A model generated the notes under the pieces. The model did not search any database, was not told the DNA's origin, and saw only the letters and a program-made list of their open reading frames with translations. A program made the position numbers and the translations under genes. A stretch of DNA of 64,000 nt, from positions 14,307,338-14,371,337 of the forward strand of contig NC_092028.1 in the NCBI RefSeq assembly GCF_042242105.1, read 5' to 3'. Source of the stretch: Pempheris klunzingeri (taxonomy: Eukaryota > Chordata > Actinopteri > Acropomatiformes > Pempheridae). Shown here piece after piece: positions 1 through 20,454 of this stretch (position 1 is its first letter; each line of letters starts with the position of its first letter).

Positions 1-1479
1 TTCGTACACGCAATACCAACACCCCTGTAATATTCAGATTGTCCACAAGAGTGAGACAAAGCTCCACATGCAGCAGTAGTGATTAACACCCTTTTTGAAA
101 CTCTAGTGTTGTAGTCATTTGAAAATGCTGACAGGTCTTAACAGGACTTAGTAAATGGTATGATATACAGTTACAAACACACACTGTTTTTATATCCCTT
201 CACCTCTCCAAACATACACACACGCACACACGCACGCACGCACACACAGTCACTGTAAATGGGTGCACACTCTGCCTTTGACTTAGAGCTGCATGTCTGT
301 GTCTGCATTTGTGTACCTTGTGGGTTTAAAGGAATTCACATCTGGGAGGGATGACAGTAAGCACATCCAGGCCTACTATTGGCTACTTCTGGAGTGATCT
401 GGCACTGTGTGTGTGCTGATTGGCTGGGGACCCCATGGCAGCCAGCCCAAATCTGTGACGCTGTTGCTGGGATGGAGTCATAGCATGCTGTTGCCAGTCT
501 AAGTGCCAGGGGACTGGCAACATGGAAGCAGGGCACCATGCCCAGCAGGCTGCCTGAGAGCGTCTCCCTGTCTAACACCTCCATATTCTCCCATCCACTT
601 ATGCCAAGACCCCCTCCATCTGGGTCCTTGCTTGACCCCGTCAGTGTGTCAATATAGACCAGGGACAAGCAACAACTTAACATCCTCACATATAAGAGAA
701 CTATTCTCTCGCTACAACTACTGTTGAGGCACCACTCAAAGTACTCGACCACAAACTTCCCAGCAATCAACAGTAGAAAGCTGTGTTGTACTGAGCAGCT
801 CCCAGCCGAACACATGATGAACTGAATGTGTAGTAGTGCGGTGCTGAAAAGAGCATAACCAGCTTAACCTGGGAAATAAAGATTTATCTTATCTAAAAGA
901 AAGAGTAATGTTATCTTAGAGTTATCAAGAGAGAGGCAGTCTATTGGGCATTCAGACCTTTCAGACATCTCCTTCATAACCACATCAGTTTAAAAGGAAA
1001 CATAGGAAACAAATGTGGGAGGTGAAAAAGATAAGCAACATTTTTTTTTAATCAATCAATGAATCTTGTCATTCTAATGATCATCACTGTCGCTGTTATT
1101 ACTGTTATGACCAGCATGTCATGCAATCTTCAAAGCGCTCTCTCTCACTCACTCACTTACAATGCATGTAGTTCCACACATTATATGGTCTGCAGGGGCA
1201 CCACTGAGCAGACTGAGTTCATTCAAACCACTCCAACCAGGTTATGTCAGCATGTGAATCATGGCCAACTTACATGAGTACACTTTACAGTTTTTGCTGT
1301 GTCCGCTGCCATCAAATTAATGTTAACATTTTTCTAGACATCCCTCTACCAAGTAAGTATGCGATGAAAAAAGGCAGTGATAAAATTGCTGCCTCGTGGT
1401 AGTATGTGTCTTCTAAGCACAAGTCAAATTGCAGTTTACATCCATGTCTGTCCAGACCCAAGCTGAGTGACACCAATTC
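1..1479. other. noncoding, no recognised gene
   Basis: A CA-rich microsatellite lies near 218-247 and an AT-rich tail with TATCT-like units near 870-900. A 159-codon open frame on the minus strand (336-815) resembles no family I know and has no splice context. I see no gene here. Confidence 0.5.
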
Positions 1480-2040
1480 AGTATCCAACCAAATATAAAA
1501 TATGGTCACAATCTCCTCTTCTGTTCCTGAGTTATAGCATTGAATAATGGCCAGAAAAGTGTTTTTGACAAACATTATGACGTCACAGAGAAGTTGACCT
1601 TTAACCTTTTGGACAGAAAATCTCATTTCATCCATTAGACATTTGTGTGAAATGGTGTCATAGTCACCTTGATTTTTGACCACCAAGATCTAAATCAGTT
1701 CATCCTTGAGTCCAAGTGGACTTTTATTCCAAAGGTGAAGGTGCTCCTGAGATATTGCATTCATGAGAATGGGCCATACAATGTCAACGCTTCCTAATTT
1801 CATCCTAATTTTGACACGCGTGTCGAATGCTGTCAAAATTAGCATGTGAATGCTTGAGCTATGGCCAAAAACGTGTTTTGTGAGGTCACAGTGACCTTGA
1901 CCTTTGACCAGCGAAATCTAATCAGTTCATCCTTGAGTCCAAGTGAAAGACTTCTTTAAGAAATTCCCCCAAGACGTTTCTGAGACGTTGTGTCACAAGA
2001 ATGGGACAGACGGATGGACAGATAACTCTCTGCCTTAGCA
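1480..2040. repeat. dispersed fish repeat with nuclear-receptor half-sites
   Basis: Two diverged copies of one unit lie in tandem. Each contains a block like TTGACCTTTGACC, then CAGTTCATCCTTGAGTCCA, then a stretch ending in AAGAATGGGAC and GACGGA-type triplets. The phrases 'cagttcatccttgagtccaa' (near 1697 and 1924) and 'gagatattgc' / 'gagacgttgt' mark the two units. I recognise this word pattern as a repeat common in spiny-rayed fish genomes, from memory rather than a search. The second unit contains AGGTCACAGTGACCT (1883-1897) and TGACCTTGACCTTTGACC (1892-1909). No coding capacity is visible. Family name and exact ends are uncertain. Confidence 0.6.
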
Positions 2041-3747
2041 ACTAACCTCAACAAAGAAAATCTCTGGGGCAAAATGTAATAACTGCACAGAGTAGTTTGG
2101 CCAACATGACCTCACTAACAAGACAATGCAAAGACAAGTCAGAGTAAGAACAAAAGCAGATTGCTGTAGATACGTGTACTATACAGCTTAGGTATCACTC
2201 ACATGACGAAAGAAGAACAGAGTGATTCTAAACAAAAAAGAATTTCCCAAACATATTATTCTAGTTCATCTATTCTTTGCATTAAGCAAAGCAGTACACT
2301 TCCATAAATCGTGCTCACCATCAGAAACAAAGACACGTGTTTTGCGCTGTTACACCAACAGGCTGTTTCAATCAGTAAACCACAACACAAACTTGACAAA
2401 TAGGGTTTGTATTTGCTTCGGTGGCCTTGTTGTCTACCTACAAGCAACCACAGCGTAGTTCATACGAGGGCTTGGCTGGTACGTGAATTACAGGATTTTA
2501 ATGTTCCAGTGTAGGTGTTTCACAGAGATATTGAAATGACAAAAGTAACATGTCGAACTATAATGCAAGGCATGTGTGTTTTAAACACTTCCAGCAGGTG
2601 GCAACATTCTACTGATCATATTAACCTATAATGTCACATCCCCAGTATACAGTATGTTGTAGTAAAGGACATGTGTAAATTATAACATTAATGATGGCTG
2701 GATTTGATTCAGATGTCATGACTTACTGAGACGCTTGAATGAAACTGAGCTATCATTCATCTTATTAGTAACACATGTGCTGTCACTGCTCTGGTAAGTC
2801 AAACTGCTTTGCAATGAGAACAGGCTGTGATCTACTGTGATGACGTTAGTTTTAAGTTGGGTGTCAGCAGACATTCACTCCAGGCCCAGCAGCAAACTTT
2901 TACTTAGTTACACCCAGTGTTTGCTGCACAAGAACAGTTAGCTCTCTTTTTCAATGTCCTCATGCTGACTTGTCCATATTAGTGAAAATTCTGATGTAAA
3001 ACTAAATTGTGCTCATGTACCACACCTATTTTCATTGCTACTGTGTAATTTATTTTAAATAATGGCAGTTTTCCAATCAGCACCAACAAATATTACTACA
3101 CAGGACACACCTCTTCATGTCAAAACTTTGGAAAAGTCACAAAAACAAAAAAAATCCATAAAATAAAGGAAGTATTACAATTCAGTATAAAGAGTTGGCT
3201 CCTACAAGGCCTGTGTAGTAAAAAGTTTAAGGTCACATTACATTCAAGCTATTGAATGTAATGGCCATTATTCGATACTGCACAATTTTATATTACTACA
3301 ATGTTTATTTTAAATAAATGAATTCAAGTTGAAACTGAATAAGAAGACTGGATGTCCAACTTAAAACTTCACCGCTGTTTGTTTCATGCCAGCTTTGGCC
3401 CACTGCTTAACTCTCAGCCAAAAACCTCAAATCAATCCTGACCCAAAACCTGAGGACAATCATTTCAGGTGACTTCCAAAAGGTAGTGTAGACCAGACAC
3501 GGTCCGAGGGGCACTTTGAGTGGCTTAGTAGTAGACACCTGCCTGTCCATCATGAATTAGGCTAGAAAAGAGTGACGCAGTTGCAAATATTAGGACAGTG
3601 TCAGCCAAATGTTGTAGCTCCCACCAAGAGAAAGCTTGCTAGCCAGCAATCACAACAACAGAGACAAAACATTATACCTTTTAACATTTTACGTTTCAAT
3701 TTAATTTGAGCTCCAATAACCTCGGGGTTAAATTAAAATTGACTCAC
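2041..3747. other. noncoding, AT-rich
   Basis: No gene is visible. The only motif noted is CCAGCAGGTGGCA at 2591-2603, which fits the CTCF core consensus. Exons of a minus-strand gene starting near 3900 could lie here, but I could not recognise any. Confidence 0.4.
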
Positions 3748-3960
3748 CACTTTCCCTTGTTGTCTGAGAAGACGACTCCTCAATGAAAACTCAAACGGCT
3801 ACATCCCCAGACAGATGACAAACTGATGTTTCTAACTTTTTCTCTTCACCGTGGAATGGCGGCGAACTCCCCGGCAGGTCATGACCTGTTGGACGTCACT
3901 CACCTGTGTGGCCGGAAGAGGAGGGGAGGAGCCAGGGTCAGACTGGAGATGATTGGCTGT
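3748..3960 (-). promoter_or_regulatory. possible minus-strand promoter and first exon
   Basis: Read on the minus strand there is an inverted CCAAT box (ATTGG on + at 3952-3956), then CTCCTCCCCTCCT, then an ETS motif CTTCCGG (near 3910-3918), then CACACAG|GTGAGT, a consensus 5' splice site with the exon ending at 3904. A second consensus donor, GTG|GTGAGT, ends at 3748. Between them lie a YY1-like GCCGCCATT (+ 3855-3863 AATGGCGGC), TGACGTC, and the palindrome AGGTCATGACCT (3876-3887). This grouping is typical of a housekeeping promoter. In human, TRMT1 is transcribed head-to-head with NACC1, so its fish counterpart is a plausible owner, but no TRMT1 coding sequence is seen. The first exon is inferred. 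Confidence 0.35.
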
Positions 3961-4084
3961 TTTGATGCACCGCGTTATAAGGGAAAATAACATTAGAGCA
4001 AAATAATGAAACAAAGGCTTCAGTTCTGACCAGTGTGACCAAGGTCGTGAACGAATATTCAGATTTTCCTCTGCTGCTGCAGAT

Positions 4085-4290
4085 GTGTAAATTCTATTAG
4101 ATGTGTAAATTTTATTTTTATCTTTATTTTATACTGCTCTTCTCTCAGTACTTCTATTTTATATAGGACCTCTATTCTCTATATTTTATTCTATATATTT
4201 ATCGTGGCTTAAATCGGGACCTGAGAACGTCATTTTGTACCTCCCCATGTGTAAATGTGTGTTGGTGTGACAAATAAAGTTCCTTGAATC
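4085..4290 (+). repeat. LINE 3'-tail-like fragment
   Basis: A T-rich segment ends in 'gtgacaaataaagttccttgaatcc'-like sequence (cited in part), the form of ending seen on many fish non-LTR retrotransposon copies. No reverse transcriptase sequence is attached. The family is not assigned. Confidence 0.35.
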
Positions 4291-6071
4291 CTGTATACAT
4301 GCACACAATTCACCATGCTTTAATCTGAAATTTGACAGGAAATTGCAGCATCTCAGAGAATTTTGCTCAGCAGTCCAACTACAAGGAGGGTAGGATGTAC
4401 TCCATCCCTGCCATATAACATACCTTCATCTATTTCTACCCATTCACTTCAATGTCTTCTAGTTTTTCTTTTATTTATTCATTTAAAAACGTTGTCAGTG
4501 TACAATGGCCCGTGGACACCTTCCTCTTGGTTAATGGTGATATTGTGAAATTGGGCGATTGGGGAAAGTTTATTCTCTGTTGCACACACTGAATATCTTT
4601 CCGAAGTGTGATGTAAAACGCTGTCTATGTCATATTGAGATATACTGGAATTTACAGCTGTGACTACGTTTTGACCAGCATAAGAGGATTTTGCACAGTG
4701 GCTATGAGTAGCAATGAAAAGAAAATATTTAAAACTAAATTGCACACGGCCACACTTGTAATAGAGGCTGTTTAGTTGGTTAATATTACATAGAAAAAGT
4801 AGAACATCAGTTTATGTTCCTTCTTATCCCTTTATGCTTTTATTTTTTTATTCCTATCAGCTGACCTTGGATTAGAAATTTACATATCATAGCATAACAT
4901 TTAATGCCACATAGACATAACATTGAAAGTCAGACGTTTGGAACAAATATGAGTGGAAACCAATAAAACATATTGTTTTCTCCAGATGCAAGTGATAGGG
5001 CTCAATTGGCCTATTTGCAAAATTGTAAAATTTTATTTTGACATATCAAAATTAGCATAATTTGAATTGTGGTTTTACAACTGTAGATTAAGAAATGGCC
5101 CCAAATCACCCTGGATTCTCTAAATTGTAGTAGTTTGACCAAATTCATGAATTGAATTGTAGACGGTTATATAAATAACATGTAACTAATATATTTTCTC
5201 TGTAAAATCCCAATTATGAATTTAGTGTTCACAGTTATGTGACTGTATTTTGACTTATTATCAGCCTCTGCTCAAATGGACACACAGTATAACAGACGGG
5301 GCCTCTGCTGGTGAAAAACAAATATAAAACACCTTCCATTTCATATGATATTATGAACAGGACAAAACCAAAATAACCCGGTGACTCCAAACTGCAGTTG
5401 GTCTTTTTATCATGAGCACAGAAAGTCATCAGTGACTTACAGAACAAAAATGCACATGGGCAAAAAAGTAACAGTTTACGCTAGCATATTTCCCATGTCA
5501 CTGTTTAGTGTAGCCAAAGTGTGGTTTGTGCTCCAAGAAAGTCACAGGTTAGTGTTACTTTTTTCATCTTATAAAGCCTGCATATTCACAGTCAATGCCT
5601 GGTGCTATTTGTGACATATTTATTTGTGAATACATGACTCCAGAGGTTACATTTGTATGTCTCTAGCTTGGCATGAATAAATGCAAATCAAGTACAGTTG
5701 CACAGAGTGTGTATTATTGCATGTGCTACATATTGTGGATCAGAGGTCGAGCCTGTCATACAGTGTGTGTTCATGTGGGTTTGACCCCATCAGACCCACT
5801 TTGTCAGATACTAAAACTGCACCTCTTACAACAAAGTGTAACAATCAGTTAAACACAGGTGTGTGTGTGTGTGTGTGTGTGTGTGTAGGTGTAATAGCAA
5901 CCTGCATTTTGCACCTAAAGTTTCACTTGTTTACAGACAACAAGGGCGCGGCTTCATCCCCACTTTATGAAGCGAGTTCACTCAAGTTAAACAAGTACGC
6001 ACGCACACGCATGCACGCACGCACGCATACGCGCGGCCTACTTTTCCCACTTCCATCGCTCACATTGCGTG

Positions 6072-6105
<34 letters not shown>

Positions 6106-6150
6106 TGTTTAGAGGGAGAGAGGAGTGAGTGGAGAGGGTGAGGGGCTGTT
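4291..6150. other. noncoding, microsatellites near the right end
   Basis: AT-rich sequence without a recognisable gene. It ends with a (GT)n tract (5859-5886), a CACG-rich stretch (about 5996-6034) and a (GA)n tract (about 6071-6105), which lead into the CpG-rich nacc1 promoter block. Confidence 0.5.
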
Positions 6151-6169
6151 TCTCCTCTAGGCCGCTGCT

Positions 6170-7560
6170 GTTGCTGTGCCAATGCGCAAACAGTGCACGC
6201 CGTGGGATAGGTCTCCCCAAATTGAGGCTGCGCTCCAAACGATCATGCGATTGAATGACGAGCGCGTCATGCTTGTCTTCCTCCTCTCCTGCTCCGTGCG
6301 ATCGGTGGCTCTGTGCTCCGCAATCCCCTGGGATACTGTACCGCCCTCGGTGGCTCTGCTGCTCTCGGCGCTCCGCTCACACTGAATGGCTGCCTGGAGC
6401 GAGGAAAAGCGGGGAGAGAGAGCTCTACGTCTCCCCCTTTGAGCCGACGCTCCGCATCAACTTCCCAGCGAGGGGGTGAGTGTCTTGTCAGCCGCTGTGC
6501 GAGGCGTCCTGCCGGGGTCGTCTGAGGATCCACCGGCGGCGGCGAGAGGAGAGGAGAGGAGAGGAGAGGGGAGGGAAGGGGAGGGGGGAGGAGAGGAGAG
6601 GGGAGGGCTCTGTGCCGGTGTCCTTAGTTAGCGCCGATGATCTAGATTGATGATGACCAGACACGCACATACGGGACAATTAAAGTTTGGGATAAGTATC
6701 CGGGAATAGGGGTCCATGTTGGCACAGTCCTAAACTTTTTTTTTTTTTTTTTTTTAGCCTTTTCTGCTCAGTGAAATGCCCCCTAATGTCAGCGCGGAGA
6801 GCTCCGCTTGGAGTTAAATGGTTAATTTCGTGTGGCTCTTCTCTCAAATATGCGAAAATGCGATGGCAGGCAGGTTTTTTGGCACGGTGGCTCCTGCGAG
6901 CGCCGGTTGTAAAGAATTGTGCCTTGTTGTGCTCCCACCCCCCGCTCCGTGCCGCACTGGTTCCGTCTGGCTCGCCCTCAGCTGCTGCGTGTCCTGGGAT
7001 GACCTGTTGATGTCGGTAGAATGGAGAATGGCAGGGGGAGCGATTTCCCCCATCACCAAAATATTTAAATAAGCAACATTTGGGCTTGACAACCGGCGCC
7101 GCAGCACGGCTACCTCGTCCGCACAGCCAGTAAGTGTCTTGTTTATCTTTTGAGTGCGGACTATCGCGGAAATGCTTGACATTGTGCAGCTGGGCTGAGC
7201 GTGCATGAGGTGGATGGTGCGCCGGGGCGAACCCAAAATATTTAACAGTGGCGTTAGCTTAGCCATTAGCCACCTCTACAGGCCCGCTGCGGATGGGAGA
7301 GGGCATCAAACATTTCAGCGCTGTCAGCCACAAGAGAAACAGGGACGTAAAGCGACCTCTAAGCCTGCGGTAGATGGTTTCGATTAATATACTTGGATGC
7401 CATTTGTAGCACGTAAACAGTAACACACCGTCGCCCTCACACGGGTATCACCGGGGCTTGCTGCCATCCTGTGTCGCCCCCCTCCCTCCCTCTCTCTCCC
7501 GTCGCCTCCCGGCTCCGGTGCCAGCAGACAGTGGAGCACTCCCGGCGGGTAGACTGGCAC
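6170..7560 (+). promoter_or_regulatory. nacc1: CpG-rich nacc1 promoter and noncoding first exons
   Basis: CpG density rises sharply compared with both flanks. Two good 5' splice sites lie on the + strand: GTGAGT at 6476 (candidate exon ending 6475) and GTAAGT at 7130 (candidate exon ending 7129). Either could be a noncoding first exon joining the coding exon near 10,362-10,390. Human NACC1 likewise starts with a noncoding exon in a CpG island. A G-rich purine tract (about 6541-6607) and a poly-T run (about 6731-6755) lie inside. No TATA box is evident. The transcription start is not determined; the two donors suggest alternative first exons. Confidence 0.6.
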
Positions 7561-15473
<7,913 letters not shown>

Positions 15474-18400
15474 ACATTGTGTCTGGAGGGAAGGTGAAAT
15501 TTGGTGACACGCATACCAGTATTCCCCAGTTCTGCTTGCCTCCTCACTCTTTGGCCCACGCTGATTTCTCACATCTGACTGTCTATACTACACTGCTAAG
15601 GGTCAACAGTTGTTGTTACCCTGTTGTAACAAGGACATTAAACCTAAATTTTTGCTTTATGACTGTACAATGGAGTTAGCTGAGGAAAGGGAGAGAGCAA
15701 GAGGGTGCCTAGTTTTCTCCTAACTGCCCTCTGCCTCCCCTTGTCTTTTTAAGGTGTGTAAGCGCATCCACTGTTGCATATTAAATACATTCCCTGAAAT
15801 GCAGGTGGTGGGAGGAGTTGTCTGTGCAGCCTGAGGAGGAGGGGAAGGCTGGGCGGACAGGCTAGGAGCAGAGCTGCCAAGTATAGTATACTGAATGTAA
15901 GTGTCAGTGGCATTTTTCTCTATGCAATCCTGACAACTTGTATTCCAGCCTCGGACAAGGAACTAAATTTAAAATAGATATAGTAATAAAAAGAATTAAC
16001 GCTACCTGTTCTTCCTCCCCTTGCATCTTCCACTCATCATCCTGCAAGTATTCCTCACCCCACATCACCTCTCTTGAAACGAAAGAGCCTCACCAGAGTG
16101 TTTCACTGTGCAGTGTCTTATAGAAATATAGTATATCTCATCTTTCCGTTTTCTGGATTTTTAGCTTGTTTCTCTGTCTATAAACTGAAAAGTGATTCAG
16201 AGAGAAGGGGAAAGCTTTTTACTGAGATGATTGTAAAGAAGATTTAAGGGCAACAGGTTATCAAAGATGGTCATATTTTTAGAGGAAAAACTATATTTAT
16301 ACAAGTGCCCATGCCTAGAACGGTGTGAGCAAAGAGAGCGAGAGGGATTGTTTTAAAATCTCGATCCTCATGTTTTATTGAAAAGGGTTGTGTCAAATAA
16401 GGAAAAGTGCTATTTTTGCAGAAAAAAGGAGTATAATAAAGAAGTCTTATCATAGGACCCTTAGTCATTTATTTTTATCTTTTATTTGACAGTGCAGAGG
16501 GATGGAATGAGCAGTTGAACTGCTAAATCTGAAGCATTTCATCTTCTGTTCACTTGCTTAAAGGAATAATAAGCCTGATTCAGCTGGCTTGACTGTTGTC
16601 TATGATAACCATTTCTTGTTCGGTTGTGAACCTGCAACGTTTGCCTCCTTCGATAAAACTTGAGCCGACAATTTAGAAGATTACTCGTGGAAATATATAG
16701 GTTATGTCAATCTGACAGCTCAGCTAGTTTTTTCTTTGTACTGAAATTACTGAAAAAACAAACTGGTGACATAGTTTTGCAGATGCAAAAGTCACAGGAA
16801 GTAATTATGGAATATTGGAACGTGCCTTTTAATTGAAATAAATAAGCAAAAGCCCGGTGGGTACCGTTATGTCATGAGGAGGTTTTATGGTACTATCCAT
16901 GTGTGTGTGAAACGGCTATTTGGCAAAGAGGTAGAGTCTGTATCGTGTGGCTGTGTCCTTTGGTATGTAGTTTATTCACGTATCCAATGCACCACCTCTT
17001 TAGTTTTGTACCTTCCATGAGAGGTAGAGCGGAGGTTTCTGCACCTTAATGAGAAGAACCAGTGGTTCATGCACCTTTGGAGAAATGTTGTGTAACAACT
17101 GAATCCCTTGAGGTGGAATTTAGCCCCCCCCCCCCCCCCCCCTCCCCTTATGTCTGGCTTTGTGTCTTGTTTAGAAGTGGAACAAACTGTAAATAATCAA
17201 GACGACTGTTGAGTTAAATCCCAAGTGTTCTTCCTTTCTGTTGCTGGATGCATCCGATTGTGAAATGTCAACAACTGACCTTTTTGTGTGAAAGTTTGTG
17301 TTTGATAGAAGCTTTTTGAATGCATTTTGACCTGTAGATCACAGGGCAGTACAGGGGATCCATTACTCCCATCGCAGGGGGATAAAAGTGAAAATGGTCT
17401 TGGTGTGACTAAGGGATGTGTTCTTAACCTGAAATGCTCTTACAGGTGACTGATTACTTAAAGGCATTTCTATAAGGGTTAAATTTTTTTCTTAAGGCAG
17501 GTTCAGTGTAAAAACCGGGTAAGAATTGATGCTTCTTATTCAAGGCAGTTGTGTCAATCTTGTTTTAAAAAAAAATAAGCGAGATGCGAAAGATATAGCT
17601 CAACCTATTTTGATTATTGATTAAAATGATATGGGTGAGTTTACTTTTAAATGATTTGACCTGAGGATATATGGACAGAACAAAAATGCAGTACCTTGTA
17701 AGTATTTCGTTAAGGGTAACGACAACAAAACCTCAGTAAACTTTGCATTTGACTGTAGATGCCACATTAGCACCCCTCCCCCACGTACCTCTCCAGTATC
17801 TTTTGAAGACTGTTGTGCTTCCTGTCCTTCATGCAGCTGGTGTCGTGTTTCACTTCCACAAGTTTATTCATGTGTTCAGAGACAGGCAAAGCAGTGGTTT
17901 TGGGTAGTGAGATCTGAATTATAATATGTATGTTCAATTTGTTTAGTGGCCTTTTAAGCTAAGCTTAGAGCCAAGTTTACACAAGTTCAACACAGCTCAA
18001 ATGATATCATATTACGACAGTCCCTATGTTCGTCAGGTGTAGCGTTGTCCCTTTTAAAAAAAGTTGGCTTGAATATCACATGATGTTATACAGAAGAAAC
18101 CTGTCTCTTTGGATTTGCAAGGAATCAAACTGTTTAAAAAATAAATCCACTATAATACCAAATTCCTTCATAATTGCTATATATACACAGAGTTAAAGGA
18201 CCAAGAGAACAGTGTTAGAGTCCAGTCACAATTACCTTTGAATCTAATGTGGGGAGTTTTGGGGGAATTCACTCTGGCCATGAAATTGAATCTTATAAAA
18301 AATAAAGTAGCTTTTTAATATCTCATATAGTATTATGTCAACTAAATCTGTCAGTAATACCTGTCTAAAGTAATAAAAGCAGGTATGACAATTGCCAGGT

Positions 18401-19600
18401 TACTGTTCATTTAGTTCCATTATTGCAGGACTGTTATTAAGTGTGTCCTTGACAGAGGTATTGGTGACACCAGAGTATATTTACAGTATAGAAAACAGCA
18501 AAGTAAAAGACGAGAGATAAAAATGGAAAATGAAGAAGCTTTTAAAGTGAGAAACAACAAGGGCTTAAAAGTGGTTTCTTGGAGCGACCATGTCACACGA
18601 TGACCTTCTGAATGACGAACTCCATTCTGAGTCACTTAGTGGAGCTGAAACATCCCCTGTGAGTCAGCATTGATTCTAAAGAAGCCATGTTAGTCTGCTG
18701 TTAGACGGCAGCTCAGCCCCAAATACAGAAACGTCCACAATGACCATTGACCCAGTCAGAATATCCTGCTGTTGCGCCTCATGAACCTGGCTCAGAAAGA
18801 CTGGTTTGGGCCTGTGTTGCAATCAGTTGAACAAGTAGAAATAACTGTGGTGACCGTATGTGTCAAGGGTTTTACCCATTGTCAGCTTTCAGGGCCAACT
18901 CTCATAAATGTAAAGTTCTCTAATGTTAGAAAATCTCCTCATTCACAACCTTCTTGCAAACAGCTTCATCTGCAATAAGCGCGTGAGTGCGGTTGTGTTT
19001 TTACTTTTTTTTGTGTGCATTAGAGAATAGAGACATTTCATCCTTTTTTTTTTTTTTCCAGTACGTTCTAAACAAATTGTAACTTCTGTACCTTTTAACG
19101 TATGTGTTTACACTTCACAAGACATGTAGACCTACACACTTGAATGGATAAGGTGTGGCACGGCATGGGGAACCTTTTGTCACTAAACAGTACATATATA
19201 AATATGATTATACACGTGTATAGATAAATACTGTATATTATATATAGATGCGCACATAGAGGTCAGATTGTTTGTTGTGCACTCGCAGCATGAGGTATAT
19301 ACTTACCCAGAAACAGCGCTTCTTCACAACCTGTGCAGTAATTGGTCTGCCCATGTCTTTGCCCCTGCTCCTCACCCTCTGTAACCCAGTAGCGCCAGTG
19401 GACATCCTGTACTGCTCATCCTATTCTTTCTGTGTTCCAAGTGCCAATAACTTTGTGAAAGCCCTGTAACTGTGACCCAACATTATCAAAGGTAATTGCA
19501 CATTAACGACTGTAAAATAAATAAATACAAATCATGGAGAAAATGTCAAAATGGATTAAATAATGAATATCTTAATAAAAGATTTGTAACAATTTCTCTC
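15474..19600 (+). other. nacc1: presumed long nacc1 3' UTR
   Basis: No other gene is visible for 4 kb after the stop. Candidate poly(A) signals on the + strand are AATAAA at 16435-16440 and 19574-19579, the latter preceded by several AATAAATA repeats. Human NACC1 also has a multi-kilobase 3' UTR. A run of 19 C lies at about 17124-17142. The end point is inferred; shorter isoforms are likely. Confidence 0.45.
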
Positions 19601-19740
19601 CGACTCCTTTTTTTTTTACTGGAATGTTGCTGTTTAGCTGCTTGTAGGTTTCTGGTTGCTTTTAATGCATATCAGTGTTGACTACGGTACATTTATATAC
19701 TGAAAGTTATTAGTATGTTTTATTTTGTCAGTTTCTCAAG

Positions 19741-20454
19741 TACACAACTCACAAAAAGTTAGGGATAGCTATTCGGCTTTCAGGTGAAATTTCAGGATGA
19801 ACCTAAAATGCATTCTAACCTTTCCAGGTGAACTTAATGTGACCTTCTCTAAACCTTTGAATGCACATGTCCAACTGTTCAGTGTTTCAGTACTTTTTGC
19901 ACAAGTTGCTGTTCTCTAACAAGAAGCTTAACAGCAACATTCACAACAGGTTTGATCCATGAATCGACCAATACATTTCCTGCTTCAGTTAGAATTGGTA
20001 TTTAAACAGTCCTCCTCATCATGCTGTTCACATTCTGACATCATGACACCAAGACGACACCTAACAGTTGATCAGCAGCACCTCAACACTGGAGGCTTCA
20101 AACAGGAAGTCCTCAGACAGAGGTGTTCACTGAGCTCAGAGGGTCACAGAGTGTCATCAGGAGGTTGTAACAGTGATACAGAGAGACTGGAAGAGTCACA
20201 GAAAGGAGAGGAGTGGACGTCCTTTGGCCACATCCCAATTTATTGAGACACTGAACATTTTTTGTTGTGGTATACCCACCACTGTTGTTAGATTTTCTTT
20301 CAATAAATTGTTTAAGATGAATAAAATTACCATTGCATGCTTCTACTTAAATGCCCTACTTTCATGATATAATATCACTGTAGCATTCACTTTTTACATT
20401 TTCCATATATTTCACCTGAAAGTCGAATATCCCTAACTTTTTGTGAGTAGTGTA
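19741..20454 (+). mobile_element. nonautonomous Tc1/mariner-type element, copy 1
   Basis: The left end TACACAACTCACAAAAAG and the right end CTTTTTGTGAGTAGTGTA are terminal inverted repeats that extend inward (AGTTAGGGAT..., CTTTCAGGTGAAA). The ends are TA, as for Tc1/mariner targets. The interior keeps a decayed fragment of a transposase N-terminal helix-turn-helix region but none of the catalytic domain, so it cannot move by itself. A second copy lies at 33477-34008 in opposite orientation, shorter by about 180 bp near this copy's left end. Confidence 0.75.

Noticed and set aside
336..815. 159-codon minus-strand open frame
   Set aside because: No recognisable motif, no start or splice context and no conserved composition. 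It is probably chance, though a decayed mobile element cannot be excluded.
6038..6238. Short frames in the nacc1 CpG block, considered as an upstream coding exon
   Set aside because: The conserved NACC1 start is at 10390. These frames are open because of low-complexity GA and GC sequence.
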